Assembly: GCF_000379465.1 (NCBI RefSeq)
Contig: NZ_KB905392.1
Coordinates: 124,001 to 188,000, forward strand
DNA: 64,000 nucleotides
Source: Sciscionella marina DSM 45152
GTDB taxonomy: Bacteria; Actinomycetota; Actinomycetes; Mycobacteriales; Pseudonocardiaceae
Direction of reading: 5' to 3'
Each line of letters starts with the position of its first letter. Position 1 is the stretch's first letter. Of this stretch, positions 51,452-60,523 are shown one piece after another. The notes beneath the pieces are model-generated. The model did no database searches and was not told the DNA's origin. It saw only the letters and a list, made by a program, of their open reading frames with translations. The position numbers and the translations under genes were made by a program.

Positions 51452-52093
51452 ATGGCACGGCAGGAACTCACCGAACGCGCCCCCGGTTCCGAACGGATCC
51501 AGCGCAAACGCGGCAAGCGGGTCAAGGAGATCGTGGAGACCGCAGCGGAACTGTTCGGCGAACACGGTTACGACGCGGTCAGCCTGGACGACGTCGCCGA
51601 ACGGCTGGACGTCACCAAGGGTTCGCTGTACTACTACTTCCCGAGCAAGGAGGAACTGGCCACCGCCGCGATCGAGACCCTCGGCGACGAGTGGACAGCC
51701 CGGCTCGAGCGGCTGGCCGAACAGCACGAGGGCGGGCACGCCGGGCTGCTGCGCACCCTGCTGCACGAGCACATCACCATCGCGGTACGGGATTATCCCG
51801 CCGCACTACGGCTTTTCCTCTTCCCGCGAGCCTGGCCGACCGCGCAGGCGGACCGGATCAAGGAGCTGCGCGGCAGGCACGACGCGGTGTTCCGCCGGGT
51901 GATCGAGGCGGGTGTCGGTGACGGCGAGTTCATCGTCACCAGGGTGGACACCACCCTGCAGTGCATGCACGCGGCCATGGCACAGTCTCCGCTGTGGTTC
52001 GCCCGGTTGCGCGGCAAGGCGCGAGGCAACGCGATCACGGAGCTGACCGAGACCCTGATGATGCTCGTCGGGCAACTACCGCGAACCGGCTAA
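51452..52093 (+). CDS. TetR-family regulator of the CoA-ester operon
   Basis: 213-residue regulator: TetR helix-turn-helix at 22-70 ([38 protein letters not shown]) and a TetR_C-type ligand domain, resembling actinobacterial regulators of acyl-CoA degradation such as KstR2. It is divergent from the acyl-CoA dehydrogenase operon with the palindrome at 51411-51426 between, so it is the obvious binder of that site. An acyl-CoA intermediate is the likely ligand. It overlaps the acetyltransferase gene tail to tail by four bases. Confidence 0.92.
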   Translation: MARQELTERAPGSERIQRKRGKRVKEIVETAAELFGEHGYDAVSLDDVAERLDVTKGSLYYYFPSKEELATAAIETLGDEWTARLERLAEQHEGGHAGLLRTLLHEHITIAVRDYPAALRLFLFPRAWPTAQADRIKELRGRHDAVFRRVIEAGVGDGEFIVTRVDTTLQCMHAAMAQSPLWFARLRGKARGNAITELTETLMMLVGQLPRTG

Positions 52094-52896
52094 CCGGCCG
52101 TGAAGGCGTGCTCGACGAACCGCTCCGCCGTGCTGAATCCGAGCCGCCGGTACACCGGGGTTCCCTCGGCGGAGGCCTGCAGCACCGCGATCTGCTCGCC
52201 GAGTTCCGCTGCGGTGCGCACGGCCGCGGCCGTGATCGCCGCCCCGAACCCGCGCCGCCGGTACGCCGCGCGGGTGCACACGTTGTAGATCCCGGCCACG
52301 CCCGCGTGCGCGAACACCTCCGCCGAGCAGACCGGTTCCGCATCGAGGTGACCGACGAGATAGCGCACCGGACCGTCCGGGGCGAGCACGAACGGTTCCG
52401 CCTTCGCGAAGAACTCGCGCACCGTGGCCGCGGGCGGATCCCAGTTCTGTTCGAGCACGGTGACGAATCCGCCGAGCCCGGCGTGATCGTGCACGAGCCG
52501 GATGTCGAGCTCCCGCGGCCGCGGCGGGGCCACGAGCTCGTCCACCCGAAGCCACATCGCCGGTTCCGGTACGTCCGCGGGCAGCCCGACGGCGCTCAGC
52601 CGCGCGGACAGATCGTGCGGTCGCGCGGTCGGGGCGACCCACCAGGCGAACCGGCGTCCGGTGCCACGCAGCCGATCGAGCACCCGCGCGATGCGCCGAT
52701 CGGCCTCCTCCGGCACGAACCGGGCGAGCGTGACCGAATTGAAGGTGTCGTCGTCCAGTCCGCTGTCCGCGATCAACACATCCCCGTCCTCGTGCACCCG
52801 CGCGCCCGCAATGGACCGGTGCGCGTGGCAGGCGTGCTCGGCGTGATTGAGCGCCATCGCGTCCAGCAACGCCGTCTCGTCCGTGTCTTTCCGCAT
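52090..52896 (-). CDS. GNAT-family N-acetyltransferase
   Basis: 268-residue protein. The C-terminal GNAT domain (about 130-268) has the acetyl-CoA loop [17 protein letters not shown] and the following helix; VYRRLGFS near the end is the usual final motif. The N-terminal half is a degenerate second GNAT-like module. The acceptor is unknown. It is convergent with the TetR gene and divergent from the amidase; nothing ties it to the CoA-ester pathway. Confidence 0.88.
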   Translation of the reverse strand: MRKDTDETALLDAMALNHAEHACHAHRSIAGARVHEDGDVLIADSGLDDDTFNSVTLARFVPEEADRRIARVLDRLRGTGRRFAWWVAPTARPHDLSARLSAVGLPADVPEPAMWLRVDELVAPPRPRELDIRLVHDHAGLGGFVTVLEQNWDPPAATVREFFAKAEPFVLAPDGPVRYLVGHLDAEPVCSAEVFAHAGVAGIYNVCTRAAYRRRGFGAAITAAAVRTAAELGEQIAVLQASAEGTPVYRRLGFSTAERFVEHAFTAG

Positions 52897-53014
52897 GCCC
52901 GTATTCCACCATTCGGGGCACCGAAATGCGCACCGGTTTTCCTGCGGTGATACACCTGGTGGAATCGCCCGGAAATCGTTGACTTTTCCGTATCGGGCGC
53001 ATTACATCCGGTAC

Positions 53015-53608
53015 ATGAATGAACACGTCTCCCGTCGTGGACTGCTGCGTGCCGGGGCCGGGATAGCCGCGGTCGCCGGGTTCTCCGCCCTGTCCGCGAC
53101 CGCATCGGCCACCGTGCGCGAGACGGTGGACTATCCGAACGCGCACTGGTCGCTCGCGCACAATTTCACCGCCGCCAACCGGCCCAAGGACTATCCGATC
53201 AACCTGGTGATCATCCACGTCACCCAGGAGACCTTCGCGGACACACTCAAGAAGTTCGCCGATCCGAACCACAACGCGGCCGCGCACTACGTGACCCGAT
53301 CCGAGGACGGCTACATCGCGCAGTGCGTACACGAGCACGACATCGCCTGGCATGCGGGGAACTGGGACTACAACACCCGCTCGATCGGCATCGAACACGA
53401 GGGCTGGGTGGACCAGCCGCAGTGGTTCACCGACGCGATGTACCGCGAATCAGCGAAGCTCACCGCCTGGGTGTGCCGCCGCTACGGCATCCCGGTCGAC
53501 AACGAGCACATCATCGGGCACAGCGCGGTTCCGGGCACCGACCACACCGATCCCGGACCGAACTGGGACTGGGAGAAGTACCTCGGCCTGGTGCGCGCCG
53601 CGGGCTGA
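53015..53608 (+). CDS. Secreted N-acetylmuramoyl-L-alanine amidase (amidase_2 / PGRP fold)
   Basis: 197-residue zinc amidase cutting the bond between muramic acid and the stem peptide. A Tat signal (SRRGLLRAG) with a hydrophobic stretch and Ala-x-Ala site near residue 32 directs folded export. Zinc ligands are His in LVIIHVTQ and His in GTDHTDPGPNWDW, with HYVTRSEDGYIAQ and IGIEHEGW between. Nearly all of the protein is the catalytic domain, with no separate wall-binding module. ATG 53015 was chosen because it starts right at the Tat motif. Confidence 0.92.
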   Translation: MNEHVSRRGLLRAGAGIAAVAGFSALSATASATVRETVDYPNAHWSLAHNFTAANRPKDYPINLVIIHVTQETFADTLKKFADPNHNAAAHYVTRSEDGYIAQCVHEHDIAWHAGNWDYNTRSIGIEHEGWVDQPQWFTDAMYRESAKLTAWVCRRYGIPVDNEHIIGHSAVPGTDHTDPGPNWDWEKYLGLVRAAG

Positions 53609-53942
53609 GTCCAGGCCGTCAGCCGCGCTGGTGCGCACGCTACTCCCCCGTCCCCGACCGGGAGGCCGCGTTCGCACTCGTCTCGGCGAAGATGCGGGCC
53701 AACACCGAACGGGTGCTGCGTGCGACTGCCGAGTACGGCGAACCCACCCACACGGCGGCGCTACAGATCGCGAAGAGCCGGGTACGCGAAGCGATGCGGC
53801 TCAAGGGGTCCCTGGCCGAATCCGCCCGGACACCGGCTGATCGGACCCGAGTGGCGGTGCGGGGGGTGCGAGCTGCCGGCCGGGTGGCAAGCGGCTCCGC
53901 CGCTCGAGGAGACGCCCTACCGCAACGCGCCGGGTGCCCGTA
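53609..53942. other. Intergenic stretch holding a gene remnant
   Basis: 334 bases between the secreted amidase and the LysR gene. The first half reads as the tail of a glutamate-dehydrogenase-type protein without a start (see 53641-53815); the second half has no recognisable content. No clear LysR box (T-N11-A palindrome) was seen close to the regulator start. Confidence 0.5.
53641..53815 (+). pseudogene. Remnant of the 3' end of a Glu/Leu/Phe/Val dehydrogenase gene
   Basis: One frame reads AAFALVSAKMRANTERVLR, then AEYGEPTHTAALQIAKSRVR and EAMRLKG, the pattern of the C-terminal helices of actinobacterial glutamate dehydrogenases (RMRATTxAVL...AAxxxAxxRVxxAMRLKG). Codon bias is normal for the genome. 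There is no start codon or Rossmann domain upstream, where the secreted amidase gene ends at 53608, and the original stop is gone. This looks like the tail left after deletion of most of the gene. Confidence 0.5.
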
Positions 53943-54857
53943 ATGTCGTGCACCGTGCTGAACCCGATTCACCTGCGCACACTGCAAGAGTGCGTGCGGA
54001 CCGGCTCCTTCGCCGTTGCCGCGCGCTCGCTCGGCTACACCCCATCCGCGATCTCCCAGCAGATCGGCGTGCTCGAGCGCACGGTCGGCGCCCCGTTGTT
54101 CGAACGCGCCGCGCACAGCGTCCGGCCGACCTCGATCGCGCTCGCCCTCGCCAATCGCTGCGGGGAGGCGCTGGACGCCCTGCAGGAGGTGGAGACCGAG
54201 ATCAGGGCCATGGTCTCCGGGGACGCGGGCACCCTGCGGCTGGCCTGCTTCTCCACGGCCAACACCACGGTGGTGCCGACCGCGCTCGCCGCCATCGCCG
54301 CACAGCGCCCCCGCGCGGAGGTCCACCTCGAGGAGGGCGAGCCGGACGAGGTTCTCGAACTGGTCACCGAGGGCAACGTGGACTGCGCGGTGGTGTTCGG
54401 CTACGACCTGGCCCCGCGCAGCTGGCCGGTCACCTTGCGGCACAAGGAATTGCTCGCCGAACCCCTCGCGGTCGCGCTGCCCGGGGCCGAGCCGGAGGTG
54501 CGTGAGCTCGCCGAACTCAAGGACCGGCCGTGGATCTGCACCAAGAAAGGCACCGGGGCGGCGCGTTCCCTCGACCGCCTCGCCGCGGATGCCGGGTTCA
54601 CCCCGCAGGTCCGGTTCCGCAGCAACGACTATCGCGTGATCCACCAGCTGGTCGCCCGCGGCCTCGGGGTCGCGCTCATGCCGCGGCTCGCGGTGCGCGA
54701 GGACGGGGTGCGGATCAGCCGGATCACCGGGGTCTCCAGCTATCGCCGGGTTTCCGTGCTCTACCGGCCGAACAACACGAACCCGCTGCTCACCGTCGCC
54801 CTCGACTGCCTCGCCCAGGCCTGCCTGCCCTGGCGCGATCAGGAACGGTCGGCCTGA
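53943..54857 (+). CDS. LysR-family transcriptional regulator
   Basis: 304-residue LysR protein: winged helix at residues 5-65 (LRTLQECVRTGSFAVAARSL, SAISQQIGVLER) and the two-lobed effector domain from about 90 (LRLACFSTAN, VVFGYDL). It precedes, on the same strand, an E1 fusion, a permease and an FAD oxidase, and may control them. No good ribosome site is visible; ATG 53943, GTG 53955 and GTG 53934 are all possible starts. Confidence 0.9.
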   Translation: MSCTVLNPIHLRTLQECVRTGSFAVAARSLGYTPSAISQQIGVLERTVGAPLFERAAHSVRPTSIALALANRCGEALDALQEVETEIRAMVSGDAGTLRLACFSTANTTVVPTALAAIAAQRPRAEVHLEEGEPDEVLELVTEGNVDCAVVFGYDLAPRSWPVTLRHKELLAEPLAVALPGAEPEVRELAELKDRPWICTKKGTGAARSLDRLAADAGFTPQVRFRSNDYRVIHQLVARGLGVALMPRLAVREDGVRISRITGVSSYRRVSVLYRPNNTNPLLTVALDCLAQACLPWRDQERSA

Positions 54858-54909
54858 GCACCACACATGCTCTAGCTGCGCGGACTGGCGGGCGCGCCGC
54901 TGATCCACC

Positions 54910-56970
54910 ATGCTCACAGCGGTGAGCGACGAGTACTTCCGCGCGGCGGTCGCCGCCCTGCCCACCGGGACCGAGGCACCGCCCGCGCTCGATCTGGACC
55001 GCCTCTTCGGCTGGCAGGCCACCAGCAGGGCACTCGACCTGACCGCCCGGCGGCTCGGCAAACAGGGTCTCGGCTATTACTCCATCGGCTCCGCGGGGCA
55101 CGAGTCGAACGCGCTCGTGGCCGCCGCGCTGCGGCCGAGCGATCCGGCCCTGCTGCACTATCGCTCCGGTGGCTTCTATCTTGCCCGCGCCGCCCAGGTT
55201 CCCGGCTCCGATCCGGTGCGCGATGTGCTGCGCGGGATCGTCGCCTCCGCCCGGGAACCGATATCCGGCGGCAGGCACAAGGTCTTCGGGAACGCGGCAC
55301 TGTCGATCATCCCGCAGACCTCCACCATCGCCTCGCACCTGCCGCGCGCGGTCGGCCTCGCCTTCGCCACGGCCCGCGCCGGTGGCTCGCAGATCGTGGT
55401 GTGCAGTTTCGGCGACGCCTCGGCGAACCACTCCACCGCGCAGGGCGCCCTCAACGCGAGCGCGCACACCGCCTACTCGGGGCTGCGTCTTCCGCTGCTG
55501 TTCGTCTGCGAGGACAACGGAATCGGGATCAGCGTGCGGACCCCGCGCGGGTGGATCGAGCACTCGCTGGCGAACCGGCTGCCCTATTTCGCCGCGGACG
55601 GCACCGATCCCGAAGGTGTCGCCGAGGTGGCCGCGGAGGCGGCCGACCATGTGCGCTCCCGAGGGAAACCCGCGCTGCTGCACCTGAGCACGGTGCGGTT
55701 GTTCGGGCATGCGGGCTCCGATGTAGAGGCAGGGTACCGCTCCGGCTCCGACATCCGCGCCGATCTGGAACGCGATCCGCTGCTGGCCACCGCGCGACTG
55801 CTCGCCGGAACCGGGACCAAGCCCGGGGAACTGCTCGAACGTTATGACCGGATCAAGGCCGAGGTGGACGCGGTCGCCGAGGAGGTGGCCGCCGAGCCGA
55901 AACTCACCGACCGCGCGGCCATCACCGCACCGCTGGCCACCACGGTACCGCCGATGCCGGAACGCCCCGAAGCCGAACCGGCGACCCTGGCCCAGGGCAT
56001 CAACGCCGCGCTCGCCGAACTGCTCACCGATCCGAAAACCCTGGTGTTCGGCGAGGATGTGGCGCGCAAGGGCGGCGTGTACGGGGTCACCAAGGGACTG
56101 CGCAAGCGCTTCGGTGACCGGGTTTTCGACACTCTGCTCGATGAGCAGTCCATCCTCGGAGTGGCGCTCGGTGCCGGGCTCGCCGGATTCCTTCCCGTCC
56201 CCGAGGTCCAATACCTCGCCTATCTGCACAACGCGATCGACCAGTTGCGCGGCGAGGCCGCCACCCTGCCGTTCTTCTCCGCTGGCCAGTACGGCAATCC
56301 GATGGTCGTGCGCATCGCGGGATACGCCTACCAGAAGGGGTTCGGCGGGCATTTCCACAACGACAATTCCATTGCCGCGCTGCGCGATATTCCCGGCATC
56401 TTCGTGGCCACCCCGGCCACCGCGACGGATGCCCGCGAACTGCTGCCCGCCTGCGCGCACGCGGCACGGGAGCACGGCACCGCGAGCGTGTTCCTGGAAC
56501 CGATCGCCCTTTACCACACCCGCGATCTGCACGAGTCCGGCGATGAGGGCTGGCTGCGCCCGCTGGACCCGGCCGCACCCCACCGCGGCCGGGTGTACGG
56601 CAGCGGAACCGAGCTGACCATCATCACCAGCGGCAACGGGGTGCTCATGTCCCTGCGGGTCGCGAAAAGGCTGGCAACCCTTGGGATCCGGGCCCGGGTG
56701 CTCGATCTGCGCTGGCTCGCCCCGCTCCCGGTGACCGACATCCTCGAACAGGCGCGGGCCGGCGGGGCCGTGTTGCTCGCCGATGAGACCCGGCACAGCG
56801 GCGGAATCTCCGAATCGGTGCTCGCCACCTTGGTGGACAACGGATTCCGCGGCCCAGTCAAGCGGGTCACCAGCGCGGACTCGTTCATCCCGCTCGGTGC
56901 CGCCGCCGGGCAGGTGCTGCTGTCCGAGGCCGAGATCGAGGCCGGGGCGCTGGCGGTGCTCGGGCGGTAA
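54910..56970 (+). CDS. 2-Oxoacid dehydrogenase E1, fused alpha and beta subunits
   Basis: 686-residue thiamine-diphosphate enzyme. Residues 1-330 form the alpha part (GYYSIGSAGHESNALVAA, TPP motif SFGDASANHS ending in CEDNGIG, and RLFGHAGSDVE); residues about 355-686 form the beta part (LVFGEDVARKGGVYGVTKGL, PEVQYLAYLHNAID, transketolase C-terminal domain). Branched-chain-type enzymes of this kind decarboxylate a 2-oxoacid and pass the acyl group to a lipoyl E2. No E2 or E3 gene is nearby, so it must borrow partners or work differently. It is followed by a permease and an amine oxidase, which together could produce its 2-oxoacid. Confidence 0.9.
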   Translation: MLTAVSDEYFRAAVAALPTGTEAPPALDLDRLFGWQATSRALDLTARRLGKQGLGYYSIGSAGHESNALVAAALRPSDPALLHYRSGGFYLARAAQVPGSDPVRDVLRGIVASAREPISGGRHKVFGNAALSIIPQTSTIASHLPRAVGLAFATARAGGSQIVVCSFGDASANHSTAQGALNASAHTAYSGLRLPLLFVCEDNGIGISVRTPRGWIEHSLANRLPYFAADGTDPEGVAEVAAEAADHVRSRGKPALLHLSTVRLFGHAGSDVEAGYRSGSDIRADLERDPLLATARLLAGTGTKPGELLERYDRIKAEVDAVAEEVAAEPKLTDRAAITAPLATTVPPMPERPEAEPATLAQGINAALAELLTDPKTLVFGEDVARKGGVYGVTKGLRKRFGDRVFDTLLDEQSILGVALGAGLAGFLPVPEVQYLAYLHNAIDQLRGEAATLPFFSAGQYGNPMVVRIAGYAYQKGFGGHFHNDNSIAALRDIPGIFVATPATATDARELLPACAHAAREHGTASVFLEPIALYHTRDLHESGDEGWLRPLDPAAPHRGRVYGSGTELTIITSGNGVLMSLRVAKRLATLGIRARVLDLRWLAPLPVTDILEQARAGGAVLLADETRHSGGISESVLATLVDNGFRGPVKRVTSADSFIPLGAAAGQVLLSEAEIEAGALAVLGR

Positions 56971-57012
56971 CCGGTTTCCCTGTTTCCCCAGCCGAGGTGA
57001 CGAGGAGGTCAC

Positions 57013-58848
57013 ATGGCAGCGCACGGCCCGATCGAGGACGGCGACGCGAAACTCCGGAAAACCCTCTCCGCCCAGCAACTCCTGTTCATCTCGATCGGTT
57101 CGATCATCGGCTCCGGCTGGCTGTTCGCCGTGCTGGCCGCCGGTTCGGTCGCCGGCCCCTCGGTGATCATCTCCTGGGTGCTCGCCGCCGTCCTGGTGAC
57201 CTTCATGGCGCTCAACTACGCCGAAACCGGTGCCATGCTGCCGCGCAGCGGGGGCATCGCCCGCTACCCGTACCTCACCCACGGTGGCTATCTCGGTTTC
57301 GTGCTCAGCTGGTCGATGCTGCTCGGCGGGATCACCACGGTGTCCACCGAGGCGCTCGCGGTCGTGCAGTACGCCGCCGGATACGTGGCCTCCTGGACCG
57401 GGATCCAGCTGACCACGGTCGGGGAATCCAGCGCCTCGCTCACCACGGCCGGACGGTTGTGCGCGGTGCTGCTGATGCTGATCTTCTTCGCGGTGAACGT
57501 GTTCGGCATCCGGTTCTTCGGGCGGTTCAACCACTGGATCGGCTGGTGGAAACTCATCCTGCCGATCCTGACCTTCATCCTGTTGTTCTTCGCCTTCCAC
57601 GGGTCGAACTTCTCCGCGTTCGGCGGGTTCACCCCGCGTGGCTCCGGGGCGATCTTCAACGCGATCGCGGTCTCCGGGATCGTCTTCGCGTTCCAGGGTT
57701 TCCGCGAGGGGGTGAACTTCGGCGGGGAGAGCAGGAAACCACAGCGCGACATCCTGGTGGCCACGGTCGGCTCGGTGGCCATCTGCGCGGTGATCTTCGT
57801 GCTGTTGCAGGTGGCGTTCATCGGAGCGCTCGACTGGCCGGACATGGGCCTGCGCTCCGGTGACTGGGCCGGGCTCAAGGGCGGGCACTGGGCGGACCAG
57901 CCGTTGTACTCCGCGCTCAATGCGTCCGGGATCGCGCTGCTCGGAGCGTTCGGCGCGTTCCTGCTCGTGGACGCGGCGATCTCCCCCGCGGGAACCGGCT
58001 GGGTCTACATGGGCGATACGGCACGCACGCTCTACGGAATGGCGGTGCACGGCAGCGTTCCGCGGGTGTTCGCCCGGATCAGCGACCGGTTCCGGGTTCC
58101 CGCGCTCGGCCTGATCGCCTGCCTGGTCGGCGGCTGCGTGTTCTTCCTCCCGTTCCCCGGCTGGTACATGCTGATCGGGTTCACCAGTTCCACCGCGGTG
58201 GTCACTTATCTCGCCGCGGCGCCACAGCTGCAGGTGATGCGCCGGACCGCGCCGGACGCCGAGCGCCCCTTCCTGCTGCGCGGTGCCGCGGTGTTCTCCC
58301 CGCTCGGTTTCCTCGCCGCGAGCATGATCCTGTACTGGTCGGGCTATTCGGTGCTGCAGGGCGTGGTGGCGAGCGTGCTGCTCGCGCTGCCGATCTACGC
58401 CTGGTACCAGGGTCCGCGCAGTGGCCGGATCGGGCGGACCAGCGGGCGGGTGATCGGCGGGGTGTTCCTGCTCACCTGGATCGCCACCCAGGTGATCGGC
58501 CCGCTGGGCACGCAAAGCCTGCCGTTCTGGGGTTTCTGGCTGCTCGGCGCCGCCGAACTCGCGCTCTACACCCTCGCGATGCGGCGAGCCTGCACCGAAT
58601 CGGGGCGCCGCGAGCTGCGTTCCGGGGCCTGGGTCGTGGCCCTGCTCGTGGTGCTGTACCTGCTCTCCCGGTTCGGCGCCTACGGCGAGCTGACCCATCC
58701 CCCGATCCCGTTCCCCTACGACAGCCTGGTCGCCGCCGCACTCGGGCTCGCCGCCTACTACTGGGCGGTACACAGCGGGTACGCCACCCGGGAACTGCAC
58801 GAGATGCTCGAGAAACCGACCACGAGGAGGGTCCGCGCACATGACTGA
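57013..58848 (+). CDS. APC-family amino-acid permease
   Basis: 611-residue amino-acid transporter with about 13-14 helices (helix 1 LFISIGSIIGSGWLFAVLAA; FAFQGFREGVNFGGESRKP in helix 6 and its loop). The GSGW in helix 1 is the unwound substrate-binding segment of this fold. It lies 42 bases after the E1 gene with GAGGAGG ahead of its ATG, and overlaps the oxidase gene by eight bases. It probably imports the amino acid that the oxidase then deaminates. Confidence 0.93.
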   Translation: MAAHGPIEDGDAKLRKTLSAQQLLFISIGSIIGSGWLFAVLAAGSVAGPSVIISWVLAAVLVTFMALNYAETGAMLPRSGGIARYPYLTHGGYLGFVLSWSMLLGGITTVSTEALAVVQYAAGYVASWTGIQLTTVGESSASLTTAGRLCAVLLMLIFFAVNVFGIRFFGRFNHWIGWWKLILPILTFILLFFAFHGSNFSAFGGFTPRGSGAIFNAIAVSGIVFAFQGFREGVNFGGESRKPQRDILVATVGSVAICAVIFVLLQVAFIGALDWPDMGLRSGDWAGLKGGHWADQPLYSALNASGIALLGAFGAFLLVDAAISPAGTGWVYMGDTARTLYGMAVHGSVPRVFARISDRFRVPALGLIACLVGGCVFFLPFPGWYMLIGFTSSTAVVTYLAAAPQLQVMRRTAPDAERPFLLRGAAVFSPLGFLAASMILYWSGYSVLQGVVASVLLALPIYAWYQGPRSGRIGRTSGRVIGGVFLLTWIATQVIGPLGTQSLPFWGFWLLGAAELALYTLAMRRACTESGRRELRSGAWVVALLVVLYLLSRFGAYGELTHPPIPFPYDSLVAAALGLAAYYWAVHSGYATRELHEMLEKPTTRRVRAHD

Positions 58849-60007
58849 AGTCCTCATCATCGGGGCAGGCATCAGCGGGGCGAGCGCCGCATTCCACCTC
58901 GCCGAACGTGGCACCCGGGTCCGGGTGCTCGATCCGAGCGGCGGCACCGCTGGCCAGACCGCACGGTCCGGGGCGATCGTGCGCGGCCATCACGCGGTGC
59001 CGCTCGAAGCGGAGCTGGCCGTGGAAAGCCTCGGCGAGTACTACGAACGGTGGGACGAACGCGTCGGCGGCGGTTGCGGATTCACCAGGACCGGGTTCGC
59101 CTATCTCGCCGACGAGGCCGATGCCCCCGCGGTCCGCGCCAACACCACGATGCTGGCCGCACAACTGGGCTGGCCGACCGAACTGCTCAGCCCGGAACAG
59201 CTCGCCGAACTCGAACCGGCCGTGGACACCGCGCGGATCAGCCTTGTCGCCCACGAGGAACGCAGCGGTTACGCCGAACCGATGGCCGCCACCACGAGCC
59301 TGCTGCGCGCAGCCGAACGCCATGGCGCGGAGATACGGCACGAGCGGGTGTTCGGCCTGCTCGCCGGGGACTCCCGGGTCCATGGTGTGCGCACCGAATC
59401 CGGCGAGTACCACGCGGACACCGTGCTGCTCGCCACCGGAGCCTGGTCTCCCGCGCTGGCCGCCACGATCGGGCTCGAGCTGCCGATCGCGAGCGCGCGC
59501 ATCCAGGTCATGCTCTACGAACGGCCGTATTCGCTCGCCGGGCACCTGACCATGACCGATGTGGCAGGCGATATCTACCTGCGGCCCACTGCCGACCGGT
59601 GCACGCTCGTCGGGCGGCACGCACCCGAACGCGAATGGCTCGCCGGTCCGGAGGAGAACCGCGCCGAACACGACCACTCCTTCATGCTCGACTGCGCCCG
59701 ACGGCTCGGCGCCCGCGTCCCCGCCATGGCCGGTGCCCCGTTCCGGCTCGCCCGCACCTGCGCACTGGACATCACCCCGGACGGTCGCCCCCTGCTCGGC
59801 CCGGCGGGCCCCGAAGGGCTGTTCCTCGCCGCGGGATGGAGTGGTTCGGGGTTCGGCAAGGGTCCGGCTACCGGGGCCGAACTGACCCGCTGGATCCTGG
59901 ACGGGCGGCCACGGCGGCCGGGCCTGTGGCGCTACACCCTCGACCGGTTCGCGAAGGGCGAGCCGATCGCCGGGGAGCACGAGTACGGCGCCACCGGCCC
60001 GCACTGA
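58841..60007 (+). CDS. FAD-dependent amine/amino-acid oxidase (DAO family)
   Basis: 388-residue flavoprotein of the D-amino-acid/sarcosine oxidase family. FAD loop LIIGAGISGASAAFHL, VLDPSGGTAGQTARSGAI, LLATGAWSPAL and the C-terminal GWSGSGFGKGPATG that contacts the flavin. It should oxidise a C-N bond of an imported amino acid or N-methylated amine, giving an oxoacid plus ammonia or a demethylated product. Overlap with the permease gene shows translational coupling. Confidence 0.92.
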   Translation: MTEVLIIGAGISGASAAFHLAERGTRVRVLDPSGGTAGQTARSGAIVRGHHAVPLEAELAVESLGEYYERWDERVGGGCGFTRTGFAYLADEADAPAVRANTTMLAAQLGWPTELLSPEQLAELEPAVDTARISLVAHEERSGYAEPMAATTSLLRAAERHGAEIRHERVFGLLAGDSRVHGVRTESGEYHADTVLLATGAWSPALAATIGLELPIASARIQVMLYERPYSLAGHLTMTDVAGDIYLRPTADRCTLVGRHAPEREWLAGPEENRAEHDHSFMLDCARRLGARVPAMAGAPFRLARTCALDITPDGRPLLGPAGPEGLFLAAGWSGSGFGKGPATGAELTRWILDGRPRRPGLWRYTLDRFAKGEPIAGEHEYGATGPH

Positions 60008-60022
60008 GCTATCGTGTGGTGT

Positions 60023-60051
60023 GATCGACGACACAGGCACGGTAGTCGATC
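60023..60051. repeat. Inverted repeat upstream of the YCII-ECF42 operon
   Basis: GATCGACGAC and GTAGTCGATC form 10-base arms with one mismatch around a 9-base loop, 16 bases after the oxidase stop. No T run follows. It could be a terminator-like stem for the oxidase transcript or an operator; it overlaps the candidate sigma promoter. Confidence 0.45.
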
Positions 60052-60071
60052 GGCGGGTGAGCGGTTTCGAC
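60044..60071 (+). promoter_or_regulatory. Candidate ECF42-type promoter upstream of the YCII gene
   Basis: AGTCGA (60044-60049) and CGAC (60068-60071) are separated by 18 bases, 42 bases before the YCII start. As I recall, ECF42 promoters studied in Streptomyces have TGTCGA at -35 and CG(A/T)C at -10; this matches five of six and four of four bases. It would make the fused sigma factor autoregulatory. The call rests on a short motif. Confidence 0.4.
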
Positions 60072-60112
60072 GTCCCCTGTGAACCGTCCGAACAAAAGAT
60101 AGGGCAGACGTC

Positions 60113-60523
60113 ATGAAGTACATGATCATGCTGTACGCCTCCCAGGCCGACCACGATGCGCTCTCCGGAAGGCCGGGAAGCAAACCGGCCTGGTCGCAGG
60201 AGGAGATCGCCGCGCTGCACGAGCACATGGGCAAGATCCACACCGAGCTCGCCGAGTCCGGGGAACTGGTCGACGCCCAACCGCTTGCCCAGCCGGTGCA
60301 CACCCGCAGGCTGCACTCGCGCGACGGGGTCCCGGTGGTGACCGACGGCCCGTACGCGGAAACCCAGGAAGTGCTCGCCGGGTACACGATCGTCGACTGT
60401 TCCGGCATGGACCGGGCGACCGAGATCGGGTTCGAGTTCGCGTCCGCGCCCGGGCCCGAGGGAGCCACTGACACCGCGTTCCTGGACATCCGCCCACTCG
60501 GCGACGGCCAAGCCGAGCTGTGA
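60113..60523 (+). CDS. YCII/DGPF-family protein, ECF42 partner
   Basis: 136-residue small alpha/beta protein of the YCII-related family with the signature TDGPYAETQEVLAGY. Genes of this type stand next to ECF42 sigma factors across bacteria, and they are thought to be their conserved targets; the biochemical function is unknown. ATG 60113 follows AGGGCAGACGTC. Its TGA overlaps the GTG of the sigma-factor gene, so the two are made together. Confidence 0.9.
   Translation: MKYMIMLYASQADHDALSGRPGSKPAWSQEEIAALHEHMGKIHTELAESGELVDAQPLAQPVHTRRLHSRDGVPVVTDGPYAETQEVLAGYTIVDCSGMDRATEIGFEFASAPGPEGATDTAFLDIRPLGDGQAEL

Noticed and set aside
54790-58947. A very long open frame (over 1,300 codons) on the minus strand
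   Set aside because: It is antisense to the E1 fusion and the permease, both with clear domains; its Pro/Arg/His/Gly-rich translation is a shadow of high third-position GC.
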